Positions 45,239 to 56,100 of a stretch of DNA of 64,000 bases are shown here, one piece after another. How positions within the stretch are numbered: the stretch's first letter is position 1; every line of letters begins with the position of its first letter. The translations under genes were made by a program, and so were the position numbers. Source of the stretch: Ceratothoa steindachneri (Eukaryota; Arthropoda; Malacostraca; Isopoda; Cymothoidae). The DNA is taken from positions 79,990,919 through 80,054,918 of the forward strand of contig OZ018323.1 in the NCBI GenBank assembly GCA_963969495.1. Direction: 5' to 3'. The notes below the pieces were generated by a model. That model ran no database searches and had not been told where the DNA came from. It was given only the letters and a program-made list of their open reading frames with translations.

Positions 45239-45246
45239 TGTGAACC
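45239..45246. repeat. Target-site duplication of family-B LINE, right copy
   Basis: TGTGAACC, identical to 38598-38605. Confidence 0.9.
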
Positions 45247-46850
45247 CTTTGTGCCGCCAGCTCTACCAGGGGAGCGCCCGGGGTGGGTAGAACCCGCAGA
45301 AGGGTTCCAAATGGACGCGGAAACGACCCGGCCCGTAGGCCTGGAGAGGCCAGGAGCAGAGAGTGTCTTTCTCAACATTTTGGCATAGGACGTCCCGGTA
45401 AGCGCCGCGTGCACCAGGACCAAGTCCTTAGCCTCGCGAAATGAGAAACGATCTCGAGTCTGAACGGCCAGGATTTCCTTCTCAAGGAGATACGCACCAC
45501 ATTGCTTCGAGGTGCGGCCTTGGAGCAACTTACACAGACTTCGGGTAACCTCGACAATGCACGTCGACAGGAGCGATTAGTACGGCCGAAGCGATGACAG
45601 TAATAGAACCTCAGCGGCCCGAATGCCTTCACGCGGTACCGATACCAACCGGCACGCACGACTCAGGGAGCTTGTCAAAGTCGAACGTGACAAAGAGTGT
45701 AGGGGTGGTTCTCGAGGCCCCTCCCTGTTTTCTCATCACGCGCTCGACCTTGACCACCCCATGGTCGGCCAGCTCTAAGGTGATGTCATCTATGGAGTAG
45801 TCTACGAGTTTCCTCACATAAACTACTCCTTTCACGAAGTTCATGGTAGAGTGCGGCTTCCCACTCACAGGCGTGCCATCAAATGTCCGAAGGGCACTAA
45901 TCATGGCCGCCTCGGAGGGATTCGCCCCATTCGCCAAAAAGGCTCTCATCCGAGAAACGGGTCTCCTTCGGCTCTACCAATCACTCTAGCTAAAGCTCTC
46001 CTCTGATGGATCATGTTACCCTTAGCCAACATGCTGCCATCAGTGGAGCGAATAATAAGGAAACGTTTGAAACCAGCAGGCTCGAAAACACCACGTAGCC
46101 TCTGAATGCGGCGCCCCGTAGTAATCAAGGGTCCGCTCTGCGCAGTTCTGTTTTTTTTCTGGGACTCCCCACACGGGGGAGCAATGGGGCCCCTCCGTCC
46201 CGCGCAAGGAGAGGAGCCCCGAGTCTTCGTCTTTTTTTCTTTTTAGGACAAGAAGGCGTGGAATGAACCCGCTTTTCCCCTCCGCTGGCAGGAGCCCCCA
46301 GGCCAGATGGACCGGCCTCAGCAAGATCCTTCTCCCAGATGAAAAAGGTCTTGTCTTTCCCAGGGGCACCAGCCGGAGGAGGATATCCCTCCTCTCCTTG
46401 TACAGCCTTGGATACCCGAGCCGTCTGAGGAGGACCTTGCACAGGGGCGGACTCAGTTTCGGTGCTTGGCACTGTGGCATGTTCGCCCCCATGGAAGGTC
46501 CTACCGTCTGTGGCTGGGTTGCCTCAGGGACCATGTCCATCTCATGGGAGGCTTTCATGTGGCCATTCCCCCCACCCCCCAGCACATCACCGGTCCCATT
46601 GGTCAGAGTGTCTTTTGTCGGGGAAGAGAGGGAGGCACGTATGGTGACCCCGTCTAAGCTGAATATGCAAGCTCGCAGGTCTTTAGAGGGAAGAGGCCGA
46701 AGGGGCCTGTCTTCCCTCCTTCCCCTAGGGGGGTCGACCCTATTGTGCCGCTCCAACCAATAGCAGTCGATTATGGGCTGCCTGGCTTTCTTGGCAGTCC
46801 CCTTAGAAAGTAAAGAGGGAGGCACCCGAGGGCACCTCCAGAGAAGGGGG
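45247..46850 (-). pseudogene. Family-A ORF1 (5' portion of the outer nested element)
   Basis: Minus strand. The N-terminal part at 46825-46130 is polar and low complexity (MPPSLLSKGTAKKARQ; VPEATQPQTVG). It continues into the conserved core: KRFLIIRSTDGSMLAKGN at about 46060; [58 protein letters not shown] at about 45790-45715. A partial zinc-knuckle region follows (FYYCHRFGRTNRSC, 45600). The frame is broken several times. It is the upstream half of the element that continues at 38597. Confidence 0.8.
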
Positions 46851-47027
46851 TATGGGGGAGTCCCCTACAGCCTACACCTATAGGCAAAGGAGAGGAGTAA
46901 GCCTTCTCTCCGGTTGAAGAGTTTTGGAGGGTCCCCTGCGAAAGCAGCACAGGGGGGGCGTAGCTGCCTGAGGGCGGCTCCGATGATCGTCGAGAAGGTA
47001 AGGGAGTAATATATATTTTTTTTTATT

Positions 47028-47466
47028 TCATCATTGGGCATGGGAACCCTGTTTTAAATACGGGATGCAAACGCTAATCACCCCACGCAGTAGCCCGCTC
47101 TGTGAGGGGTGAACACGGGGCCGGCAGAACCAACTGCCGCCATTTAGGGCCACACTTTTCTGCTCAGTGGCCAGGCAGCCGTTCGGCATGACGGCTCCAC
47201 CTTGGGCTGGGTGTAAAATCGATAGAGATTGAAATTAGAGAGAAAGGGGTATGTGAGGAAGGTGTGGGTGGGGCTAGTCGGCGTCTACCCTGTGAAATTA
47301 GAAGCCGACCAGAGAAAGTTGTGGGAGAGGTTTTAGGGAAAGTGAGGAAGTAAAGTAAAACTGCAGGCTGTCTGAAAGAAGGCGAAGAGGCTAAGCTGGG
47401 GCCGGACGGGACGTTTAGTCCCGTCAGCACGGCGACCAGGAAGGCAAATCACCGCGCCCCTTACGG
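47028..47466 (-). repeat. Module X copy 2 (GC-rich leader-like block)
   Basis: Reverse complement begins CCCCCGTAAGGGGCGCGG at 47466. Through the TTTGCCTTCCTGG, CTGACGGGACT, CTTTCTCTGGTCGG, CCCAAGGTGGAGCC and GGTGATTAGCGTTTGC blocks it matches 21620-22110 in order. It ends near 47028 in an A-rich tail. Probably a second, shorter insertion or the shared 5' leader of the same element. Confidence 0.55.
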
Positions 47467-47519
47467 GGGAAAGGGGGAAGAGGGTAAGTAATAAAGAGAA
47501 GTAGAGATAGGTGGGTTCA

Positions 47520-47975
47520 CTAAGAAGTAGGGTGGGTGATCACCTATTATTTTCATACCCTACTGTTAGGTGATCCCAGGATGGCATGCATGCAGTCCAC
47601 CAAAGCACCATGGATACTGGACCGAACTCTGTCCAGTTGGGAATAGTCCTCCTGGTACAAAGTGTAGGTAGAAAAGGTTGATGGGAAGGCTATAATAATA
47701 CACAATAATTATAATACATAATAAATAATATAATCATAATATAAACTAATACTAAATAATAATAAGAATGATAATAACAATAATAATGCTAATAATAATA
47801 CTAATAAAAAGGTAAAGTAGCACTGAGAGGGGACAAGGAGACAGCGCACCAACAACTTACCCAGGCTCCATCATGTCAACCCAGTGACGGGGCGTCCCTA
47901 ATTTGCACTCAGGCTGGGAGGACGTGCAGCTCTCCCAGGTACCAAGTGTAACAGGCTACACGGGTTACCCCTTTG
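47520..47975 (-). repeat. Unit R, minus-strand copy, with TAA-rich tract
   Basis: Reverse complement shows GTTACACTTGGTACCTGGG, CTGCACGTCCTCCC, CACTGGGTTGACATGATG, an expanded (TAA/TTA)-rich tract (47690-47815), ACTTTGTACCAGGAGG, ACTGGACAGAGTTCGG and CATGCCATCCTGGGATC. It ends GGTGATCACCCACCC. It sits between two family-A ORF1 N-terminal remnants. Confidence 0.75.
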
Positions 47976-47979
47976 TGGG

Positions 47980-48560
47980 GGGCCTAGCTGTCAAAGGGAG
48001 AAGGTCCCTCTTCTCCTTGTGAATCCTCAGGGACCTGAGCTACCTGAAGAGAACCTTGCACAGGGGCAGACTCCTGTGAAGTGCTTGGCATTGAGCCAGT
48101 GTTCGCCCTCATGGAAAAGCCTGCCATCTGTGGCTGGGTCACCTCTGGAGGCATGTCCAGATCATGGGGCCTCCAAGTAGCCATCCTCCCAAGTTCTGTA
48201 CTCTCTTGGGGCAGTAAAATGACCTCGATTGGGAAAGAGGGAGGTGGGGAAGGCATGACAGTGTGCCTGTCCCGCTCCAGCTCAAAATGCATGTCTGCCT
48301 GACTTTACGGGGGGGGGGGAGGGGACAATCGGGTAGGTCCCGTTATCCTTTGCCCCTCTAAGGGGGTTAGCCATATCAAATCACTCCGAATGGGTCAATG
48401 GGTACGGTCCATTCTGGGCCACACGAATGCTCTCTTGGCAGTCCCCTGCGAAAGGAAAGGGGACATTACTGCGGATTAAAAATGGACAAAGAAAGCCCTC
48501 TATGAGAGTGGAGCCGCTCCACCGTTTGGAGGGGTGTCTCATTTTACTGTCCTTTCTAAC
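47980..48560 (-). pseudogene. Family-A ORF1 N-terminal fragment
   Basis: Minus-strand frame 48292-47984 (DLDMPPEVTQPQMAGFSMRA, then GPSPFDS) resembles the N-terminal region of ORF1 at 46.4-46.7 kb (MDMVPEATQPQTVGPSMGAN). No knuckles. 48560-48950 has no clear domain. Confidence 0.6.
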
Positions 48561-48959
48561 ACCGATAAAGGGTGAGGCTGCACTCGAAGGCAGATCTCCA
48601 TGCGACTGTAGTCACCCACTATTTCCCTCTCTTGTAGCCAGGATACTTGAAAGAAGTGAAAAAATGCATGGAACCAAAAACCTTGATAGGATCATAAAAT
48701 TCCAGAATGGGATAATTTATACATACTTGGCCCAAGGGTTCGAGCTAAGATTGGCCTTGACAACCTGGCCCGCCATTCAGGCGAATTTGTTCTCGATCTT
48801 TGACCATAAAGGATGGTACCGATGTAGACACCTTATATGCCTCTTGGAAGGCTGTGAGCAATGTCGATGACCCAGAACAACCCCATGCCTAATACACTGC
48901 CACTCGATTAAGTGCTGATAGGGGCAGGCGGCTATGTAATAAAGTGAAAAAAAAGATAA

Positions 48960-49320
48960 GTGGGTCCACTAATGTGTAGGGTGGGTGATCACCTATTATT
49001 ATCATAGCTCGGCGCTAGGTGATGCCAGGATGGCGTGCAGTCCACCCAGGCACTATGTATAGCGAACCGAACGCTGCCCATGTGAGAACAGCTCCTCCTG
49101 GTACCAGTTGCGGGTAGACAAAAGGTTAAGGAGACAGTTGCAAAAATTAAATAAAGATAAAGGTAGCGCATAGAGGGAGCGAGGAGGAAGCACACCAAAT
49201 TTCCCAAGCCCCATCAGAATTCATGTCATCCCAGTGACAGAACTTCCTTAATTTGCACTCGGGCTGGTAGGATGTGCAGTTCTTCCAGTTGACAGGTGTA
49301 ACAGGCTATTCCCATGTGGG
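48960..49320 (-). repeat. Unit R, second minus-strand copy
   Basis: Reverse complement has the same ordered words as 47520-47975: GTTACACCTG, CACTGGGATGACATGAA, AACTGGTACCAGGAGGAGC, GGCAGCGTTCGGTTCGC, CACGCCATCCTGGCATC and terminal GGTGATCACCCACCC, without the TAA-rich tract. Confidence 0.75.
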
Positions 49321-49419
49321 GCAACAAAGTAGTAGCCCTATCAGCACTCCAGGTGCTGAATATCACAAGAACAAAAACTTCCATGGCCCAGATACAAGAG
49401 ACCCTAAAGTTGCGAATAC

Positions 49420-49811
49420 CAGAGGTGGGCGCCGTTACCAATTTTTTGAAACCGCTATCCGCTACTCCTCTACCTTGGCTAGCTGAAACCGCTACCGCTA
49501 CTATTTCAAAATCGTGAAACCGCTACCCGCTACTTTTTATTGTAAAGCACTACTAAAGCGCTGCCCCCCCCCCCCACACAAAAAAACACACAGCTTTTCA
49601 CTGTTTTTTAATGAATTTCAAGGAAAACTACTGTATATTACATCCAAAATTGGCAGTTTTATTGTAAAGAAACGTAAAATACGTAACAGGTGGCGGTTTT
49701 TAATTTTTTTTTAGTCCGCTACCCACTAATCTGCTATTTTTTGCTTATAGAAACCGCTTCCGCTACTATTTAGAGTCCGCAAGTAGCGAAGTAGCGGACC
49801 GCCCAACTCTG
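49420..49811. mobile_element. hAT-type MITE, 392 bp, perfect 8-bp target duplication
   Basis: Starts CAGAGGTGGGC and ends with the inverse of CAGAGTTGGGC, typical hAT termini. Flanks are GCGAATAC at 49412-49419 and 49812-49819. Interior has several short copies of ACCGCTACC/CCGCTACT on both strands near the ends, which are like subterminal transposase-binding repeats. A C-run lies at 49564-49576. No coding capacity. Confidence 0.92.
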
Positions 49812-49900
49812 GCGAATACTAGCTTTTCCCAGGTGCGGTGCAGGTCGAAAACAAGACCAAGGAAACGGCGCGAATCCATTAGATCCAGGCGAACACATAA

Positions 49901-50020
49901 ACAAACAAGTCCGGATGGAACCCTGGGTGGCGGCAGACAAACAAACAAGTCCGGATGGAACCCTCGGTGGCGGCAGACAAACAAACAAGTCCGGATGGAA
50001 CCCTGGGTGGCGGCAGAAGT
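49901..50020 (-). repeat. 40-bp tandem triplication inside the family-A RT fragment
   Basis: ACAAACAAGTCCGGATGGAA begins units at 49901, 49941 and 49981, each ending GGTGGCGGCAGA. One base differs in the middle unit. Only one unit has a counterpart in other copies (27440, 54640). Confidence 0.95.
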
Positions 50021-50589
50021 TCACTACCTTAGTCTTGGCCAAGGAAAACCAAGAGATGTGGTTCAATATTTATTGGAGTTGACATTCTGGACCAGACCAA
50101 AAGAGATTGAAAGGCTGTATATGTACTGTATTGAGAATATCTTCCAGCAACAATGAGGTGAACCATTGTTGCTCAAGGCAGTTTGACACTGAGGACACTT
50201 CCCTGCCCTATTGAGCCTGAGAGGACTCCTCCCACCCGTATGGAAAAAGAACTCATGAAGATTTGGAGGCCTTCCCTTTTCCCTGTGTGGAGGATCTCCA
50301 TTTTTCTCCTTAAGGGCTATTGGGTGATTGCCGGCAATGGCTCTACTTTGACCCGCACAGGGGGATCGGCCTAGTGAGGCATCTCATTCATGCTCCAGTC
50401 GATACCACTAGGACAAGCAGTATACATCTCCACCACCCCTTGACATCCCAGACCCAATCCTACACATGTCGTGGTAGGCGGGTCAGAGTGGCAGATACGG
50501 CGGGTCAGAGTGGCAGATACGGCGGGTCCGAAAAAACGGCAGTGGGAGAAAGGGCCAATAAAAGGATAAAAAAAGAGGGACAGTCGTAA

Positions 50590-51420
50590 GGAATGGGTCC
50601 ATAAAAGGACCCATGGAACGCATCAGCTTCCCGAGACCTGGGCCTAGAGTGGCGGTCCACTCAGTGGCCAAGTCCTTTCTTGCAAGCACTCGGGCCAAAC
50701 CGGCATGCAGCTCCTCCGGGTACCAGGTGTAAATCTACACAGGGTACATCTCTGCGGGGCACTGGGAACAGGATGTCAGGTTTCTCTTTGCAGGTTCCAG
50801 TTTTTAGCAAGGCATCCTCCCCCTGGCTACACCATCCACTCTCTTGCGGGTAGAGAAAATAAAGAGGGGAGAGTCGTAGAAAAAGTGAGCACATAGAGGG
50901 ACAAAGGGAAACGCACCAGCTTCCCCAGGCCCAAAGAGTTCTGTCATTCCAGTGATCGGGGGCTTCCCTATGCACACTCAGGTCGGGTCCCCCCAGAAGA
51001 TACCAGGTGTAAGAGACTAGACAGGGCACACCCTCGTTGTGAGATCAGAAAGCCAGGTGGTGAAGTAAGCAGAGTGAAAATCGTAAAAGATATAAAGCTG
51101 CAGATCCAGCAAACAGTGGGGAAGGGAAGCTGCATTAGTGCAGGTACTGTGGCTGGGAAGCCATGACAGAGGGTGCTTAAGTGCAGGATGGGAGGATATG
51201 CCCCTCCTCCAGATACTAGATTAAGCAGTGGACACAGGGTAGCCGACTGATGGGTCAAAATCAGAAATTCAATACCGTATTCACTAAGCAAGCGAGAGTT
51301 CCTAGATGGAAGTACACTCCAGGTAGTCTCAATCTAGTATGAGATGTCAGGGTGCTAGGGCAGGAAGGGTATATGCCGATCCTCCAGGTAGGTACCAGAT
51401 GGAACAACAAAAGAAAACCT
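50590..51420 (-). repeat. Array of diverged unit R-like segments
   Basis: At least four blocks carry the paired words ACACCTGGTACC/ACCAGGTGTAA with GGAGGAGCTGC or CAGTGA...CTTCCC motifs (about 50590-50760, 50900-51030, 51120-51250, 51310-51420). They are too diverged to delimit accurately. Between 50180 and 50590 I see an isolated 20-21-bp duplication (GGCGGGTCAGAGTGGCAGATA at 50478 and 50501) and no gene. Confidence 0.45.
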
Positions 51421-52080
51421 ACTGTGTATGGGGAGGGGGGGCTCACAGTTCACAACTTGGTAGTCTATTTATCCCCTACTTTTATCAGAATTACACCTAC
51501 CATTTCACTTTGATTTGTATCCCCGATTAGTTTGAGAGATTCTTCCAAAGAGATTAATTTAACAGTTTTCAGAGGAGGCCCTTTCGAATTTGAAGTAGGT
51601 TGGACATCATCCCTCTCTTTCATCCTCAATGATCTGTACAGAGTTAGATGCATTTGTTAAGTGGACAGCAATATTTAATCGCTGAACCACAAAAGATTCA
51701 ACTCCAAGCCTGGCTCAATTTCTTGGATAAAAGGAATGACAAAGATCAGCCAAGAAGTAATAACAAAAAGAGCAGTAGAAACAAATGAGAAGGGCTTCCA
51801 GAAAACATACTTTCTCCCTATCCCATCCCATATATCGTTCAAAATACAATGTCAATTTGGATCCAATAGGCCATTGCAGAGAACTTGTGAAAGACAAAAT
51901 ATCTATCCTCCACCACTAAAATTCCAAACATTGCCTTATCTCAATTGAGGTAGTTGGTTCAAATACAAAGGAAAACTAGATTTTTCATCCTCAAATTTTT
52001 ATACCCATCATTAAATGCTTTCATACAAGTGAGGTGATGTGTAACAAAGTCTAAAATACTCAACCCGTCATACCCTATCA
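51421..52080. other. AT-rich stretch, no recognised gene
   Basis: A minus-strand reading frame at 51653-51465 (KGPPLKTVKLISLEESLKLI, then GDTNQSEMVGVILIKVGDK) looks protein-like but I cannot link it to a family or to splice sites. It could be a piece of an old element. Confidence 0.3.
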
Positions 52081-52440
52081 AACACAAAGCTGCGCACCAT
52101 TTTTCCAAGCTAAATTGACTCTTCAGAGCAATATGGTGCTATAAGCTATGGCATCTCATCATGTCAAGGTTCATTCCTGGCATGAATGCCCCAAGCATAC
52201 CCACTCACAAACCCCTCCATGCATTTGCATAATCAGCACAATTTATACATTCTTTTAATCCTTCACACACATTGACACATTATAATAGAGTATCTTCATA
52301 GTCAATTTCTATCTCTTCTTCTTACAGGCCCATAACACCTCAGAACAGTTACAATCACTTCCACACCATAAATAGCTCTTACTCAAGTGTTTCTCATTCT
52401 ACTTACTCTCCACACACCGAGCATCCATCACAAATTGTCC
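52080..52440 (+). repeat. Dispersed repeat E, copy 2
   Basis: Contains CAAGGTTCATTCCTGGCATG, CCCACTCACAAACCCCTCC, CCATAACACCTCAGAACAG and TCTACTTACTC in the order seen at 18090-18680. The first block also matches 63360-63420. Confidence 0.45.
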
Positions 52441-52537
52441 ATTTTCACTGCTCTCACTAGATTTTTTAAAAATTCTAAGGGTCAAGCAGCAAATGGTATC
52501 AAGGAAATAGCCACCAAAATATCAAACTAGTATATCC

Positions 52538-52950
52538 TTAGGCTATATTAAAGGAAAACCAACAACTAAAAACCTAAATAGAACTACTACAAAGAAAAGA
52601 GGCACCAGAGGGAGGTTTGCCTCCCCGGATGGACCCGAACATGCAGCCAGCACCCAAACAAATGACATGGAGACTGTAGTGGTATAATTATAACTATTAA
52701 GCCTAAGCCTTTCTACAGGTGTGGAGTAGAGGGACATTAAAGTCCCCAAACAAGAGCCACAGTACGGTTGCCCATGCTGTGGCTGATACTTCAAAAGAGA
52801 TAGTTAAGAAGGGGGTGGAATAGAAAATGAAGACGGTAAAAATGTAGAGGCCTTGGAGCGAAGCCCAGGTTCTCCAAATTAAATTTCCCACATTAAACTG
52901 TAGGTCTCCACTGAAAAAAAAAGGCATCAAAAATTGGGAAAAGAAAGATG
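52538..52950 (-). pseudogene. Family-A-like LINE fragments (3' UTR and endonuclease)
   Basis: Minus strand: 52650-52538 resembles the end of family A (GGGAGGCAAACCTCCC, TTCTTTGTAGTAG, ATATAGCCTAAGG). 52930-52703 has LWLLFGDFNVPLLH, an APE endonuclease GDFN motif, after a YSTP-like strand. Between 52950 and 53200 I see only R-like words. Confidence 0.5.
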
Positions 52951-53199
52951 GGAGGAAGTAGTGGGAAAGATAAAGTCATGAAAAACCCTGTACCACACCT
53001 GGAAGTAAGAGGGTGTGAACTATACTCCCCCACACCCATCCTGGCCCAAACCAGGAATGAATGAAAGAAAGCTTGTCAGTGGCCTGCATTGAAATTAGCT
53101 GCAAGTGAGGAAAATAGGGTAAAATGTAAATACCTAGAGAGAATAAAGCCAAGGAAGTCTCAATCTAGTTTAAGATTGCCAGAGAACACTGTGGTTAGG

Positions 53200-56100
53200 A
53201 GGACATGCTGTCAAGGCTGGTGCCACCGTTAGGGCAACTAAGTACCGGGTCAGGTAAAGTGCGCGAAGATCGCCCAGACTGGGACATTCAGCAAGAATGT
53301 GCCGAACAGTCTGGGTGACAACGCAGTCGTCCGAATAAAGCACAGGCAAGCGCTCCATCAAATGGCGGTGCGTCACGAGTGTGTGCCCGATTCGGAAACG
53401 ACAGAAAGCAACCTGAAGCCGACGCGGCATTGGGGGATAGGTCCATGCGAACAGTCGCGACGCAATGGCACGCAACTTCAAGTTCCCCTTGACTGTCTCC
53501 CATCTTATTTGCCAAGCAGCCCGTATTCCTGCCATGAAATCGCGGTGACGAAGAGCGAATCACTGGTATGTCGCCCAGTCCTCGCAGACTCTTTGGCACC
53601 CTCATTCCCTGCAATTCCTACATGTACAGGAACTCAGCAGAAGATAATCTCGACATCCGCCCGCATCGCCAAAACCATAGCGTCACTGCTATCGCAAACC
53701 AGGGGATGCGGAGATCCAATGCCCCGAGAGCATTCAGGGCGCTTTGTGAGTCGCTATAAATCACAATCCGGTCTCCGAACCGGGCACGTCGCATTATCTC
53801 GTGTACCGAGGGGTGTATTGCAACCAACTAAGCCGTGAAGAAGGATGAAGCGCCTGGCAAAGCCCCATGACTTCAAACACAGGGGACAATGCGTGGAAAC
53901 CGACCCCCTAATGGGACTTGGAGCCATCCGTATACACTTGCACGGTTCCAGAGTGACACGAAGTGTCCTCCACAAAGGCCGAAAGGAAGATTGTAGAAGC
54001 TTTGGGAGCAGAGGCGTGGCGAAAAGAGTTAAAGGTGGTACCCTCCTGGGTCGGGTCCTGGGCAGAACCAGGGGTGCCACCGGCCCGAGAGATATACCGA
54101 GCTCTCGAAGGAGTTTACTAGCCCTAAACCCAAAGGGGTTAGGGTATGACTGGAGTCTCTCGGCGGCATAGGCACCGTCGAGATCAGCTGCTAATGCAGT
54201 GAGAGCTGTGGGCAACTGAGGGAGGCACCAGGCTCGCGAGTAAAGAATAATGCAATGTAAACGGTGCAGAGCGAGTGGCATCACCCCCAGCATCAACAAG
54301 TATGCTTTCAATGGGGGACGTGCAGAAGGCACCGGTCACCAGGCGAAGGCCGGTGTGGTGGATAGAGCCCACCTTCCACAATACACCCTCGGCTGCGGAT
54401 GCATAAAACTCGCATCCGTAGTCGAGCTTCGAACGAACAAAGGATTGATAAAAAAGTAAGGCAGTAGCCCTATCAGCGCCCCAGACGCTGAACGTAACGG
54501 AACGAAGAATATCCACGGCGAGGGTACAAGAGACCCTAAGTCTGCGGATATGAGCGTCCCAGGTGAGGCGTTAGTCAAATACAAGACCAAGGAAACGGTG
54601 CGAGTCCACCACTTCCAGGCGAACCCCGTTTAGATGTGTCTGGGTCAGGGTAGAGCCTTGGATGGCGGCAGAACTGCACCACCTTAGTTTTGGCCAAGGA
54701 GAACCGAATCCTGTGCGATTCGGCATAGCGAGAGACGCGGTTCAATGTCTGTCAAGGTCAACATTCCAGAGTTGGCCGCGCCAAAAGAGATCAAAAGGTC
54801 GTCCACGTAGCGCGTAGCGAAAAACATCTTTGGACAGCACCGGGCTGATGCCGTTGATGCTCGGGGGAAAGAGTGACACTGAGGACACTTTCCTGCGAGA
54901 CACCCTGTTCCTGCTACATTGGGCCGGAGAAGGGTCCCCCAACCCGTACGCGGAATCTACGATCTCGCAAAAAAATCAGATATAAACATTGGGAGGCGTC
55001 CCCTCGCCTCCATCGTGTGGAGAGTCTCTATGATACATTATCGCTATGCGGTATCATAAGCCTTCTCCAGTTCGAAAAACACCGTAGCGTAGTGCTGTCT
55101 ACGAAGGAAGGCCTCGCAGACGGCACTTTCCAGTCGGAGCAGAGCATCCGACGTGGAGTGGAACTTGCGGAAGCCGCACTGTGCAGAAGAAAGATGGCCT
55201 CCTCTCCCCAGAAAAAAAACAAGGCTAATCTAACATTTACCAATTTCTCCATCAACTTGCAGAAGCAGGAGGTTAGAGAGATTGGGCGGAAACCGGCTGG
55301 GGTAGAATGATCTCTTCCTGCTTTGCGAAAAGCGAGCACAGTAGCGATTCGCCAGGAGTCTGGAAGCGTATCCTCTACCCAGATCCTGTTAAACAAATCA
55401 AACATAAAGTACATGCCTCGCTCACCCAGGTGTCGAAGCATGGCGTACTGTACTGGACATCGTCCAGACCAGGGTCGATGTCCGCGCACGAAGCGAGAGC
55501 GGAAGGCAACTTACTCAATGTAAACCTGTCGTTGAAGGCTTCTCCGCCAATGGGGTAAAGTCCAGTGGGCGACCTTCCACGCCCTCACGACGCAATTTGA
55601 ATGCTGGCCGAACAGCATCCCAGCTAGAGAATGCGGTAGTGAAGGATTCCGTCACGGACGCGGGGTCCGAAATTAAGGTCCCGGAGAACGAAGGGGGAAG
55701 GCCCGGGACAACTTGCCCCGAATCCTTTTGACTCGCTTCCATACCTCTGCTAGAGGAGGTCTTCCCATTAAGTGATGGCACTTATGCCCGCCAAGAAGAG
55801 CGGCAGGCGTGCATAGAAACATACCGGAACCTAGCCCTAGCTTGACGAAATTCACCGACAGTGAAATCGTTCGGGCGGCGCTTATAGCGCCTGTAGGCAT
55901 AACGCTTCTGTTTGACGACCGCCTCACACTCGGCTGACCACCACAGAAGCGCTGGGGCGCGCAAAACTGCCAGACGTTCTAGGAATAGTAGGCCCAAGGC
56001 GATGAGGTTGCCGGAGAAATCAAGTCTCATCTCCCGACGTAAACTCCTCGACTAAGAAAGAGAAATCAGTCATTTCCTGAAATGCGGACCACCGCACCCG

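Larger units (their letters stand above)
49330..50170 (-). pseudogene. Family-A RT fragment interrupted by a MITE
   Basis: Minus strand: [16 protein letters not shown] and a fingers/thumb region at about 50060-49880, then after the MITE IRNFRVSCIWAMEVFVLV and STWSADRATTLL at about 49430-49330. Other copies read IRSLRV...DILRSVTFSVWGADRATALL at this place. Confidence 0.7.

Noticed and set aside
46263..46763. Plus-strand open frame of 166 residues
   Set aside because: Antisense to the low-complexity N-terminus of family-A ORF1; no start context or domain.
47690..47815. TAA-rich tract as a LINE tail
   Set aside because: It lies inside unit R at a place where the other copies have a short TTATT run, so it is an expanded internal tract rather than a 3' end.
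51465..51653. Minus-strand frame that looks protein-like
   Set aside because: No splice sites, start or family match; kept only as a note in the gap description.
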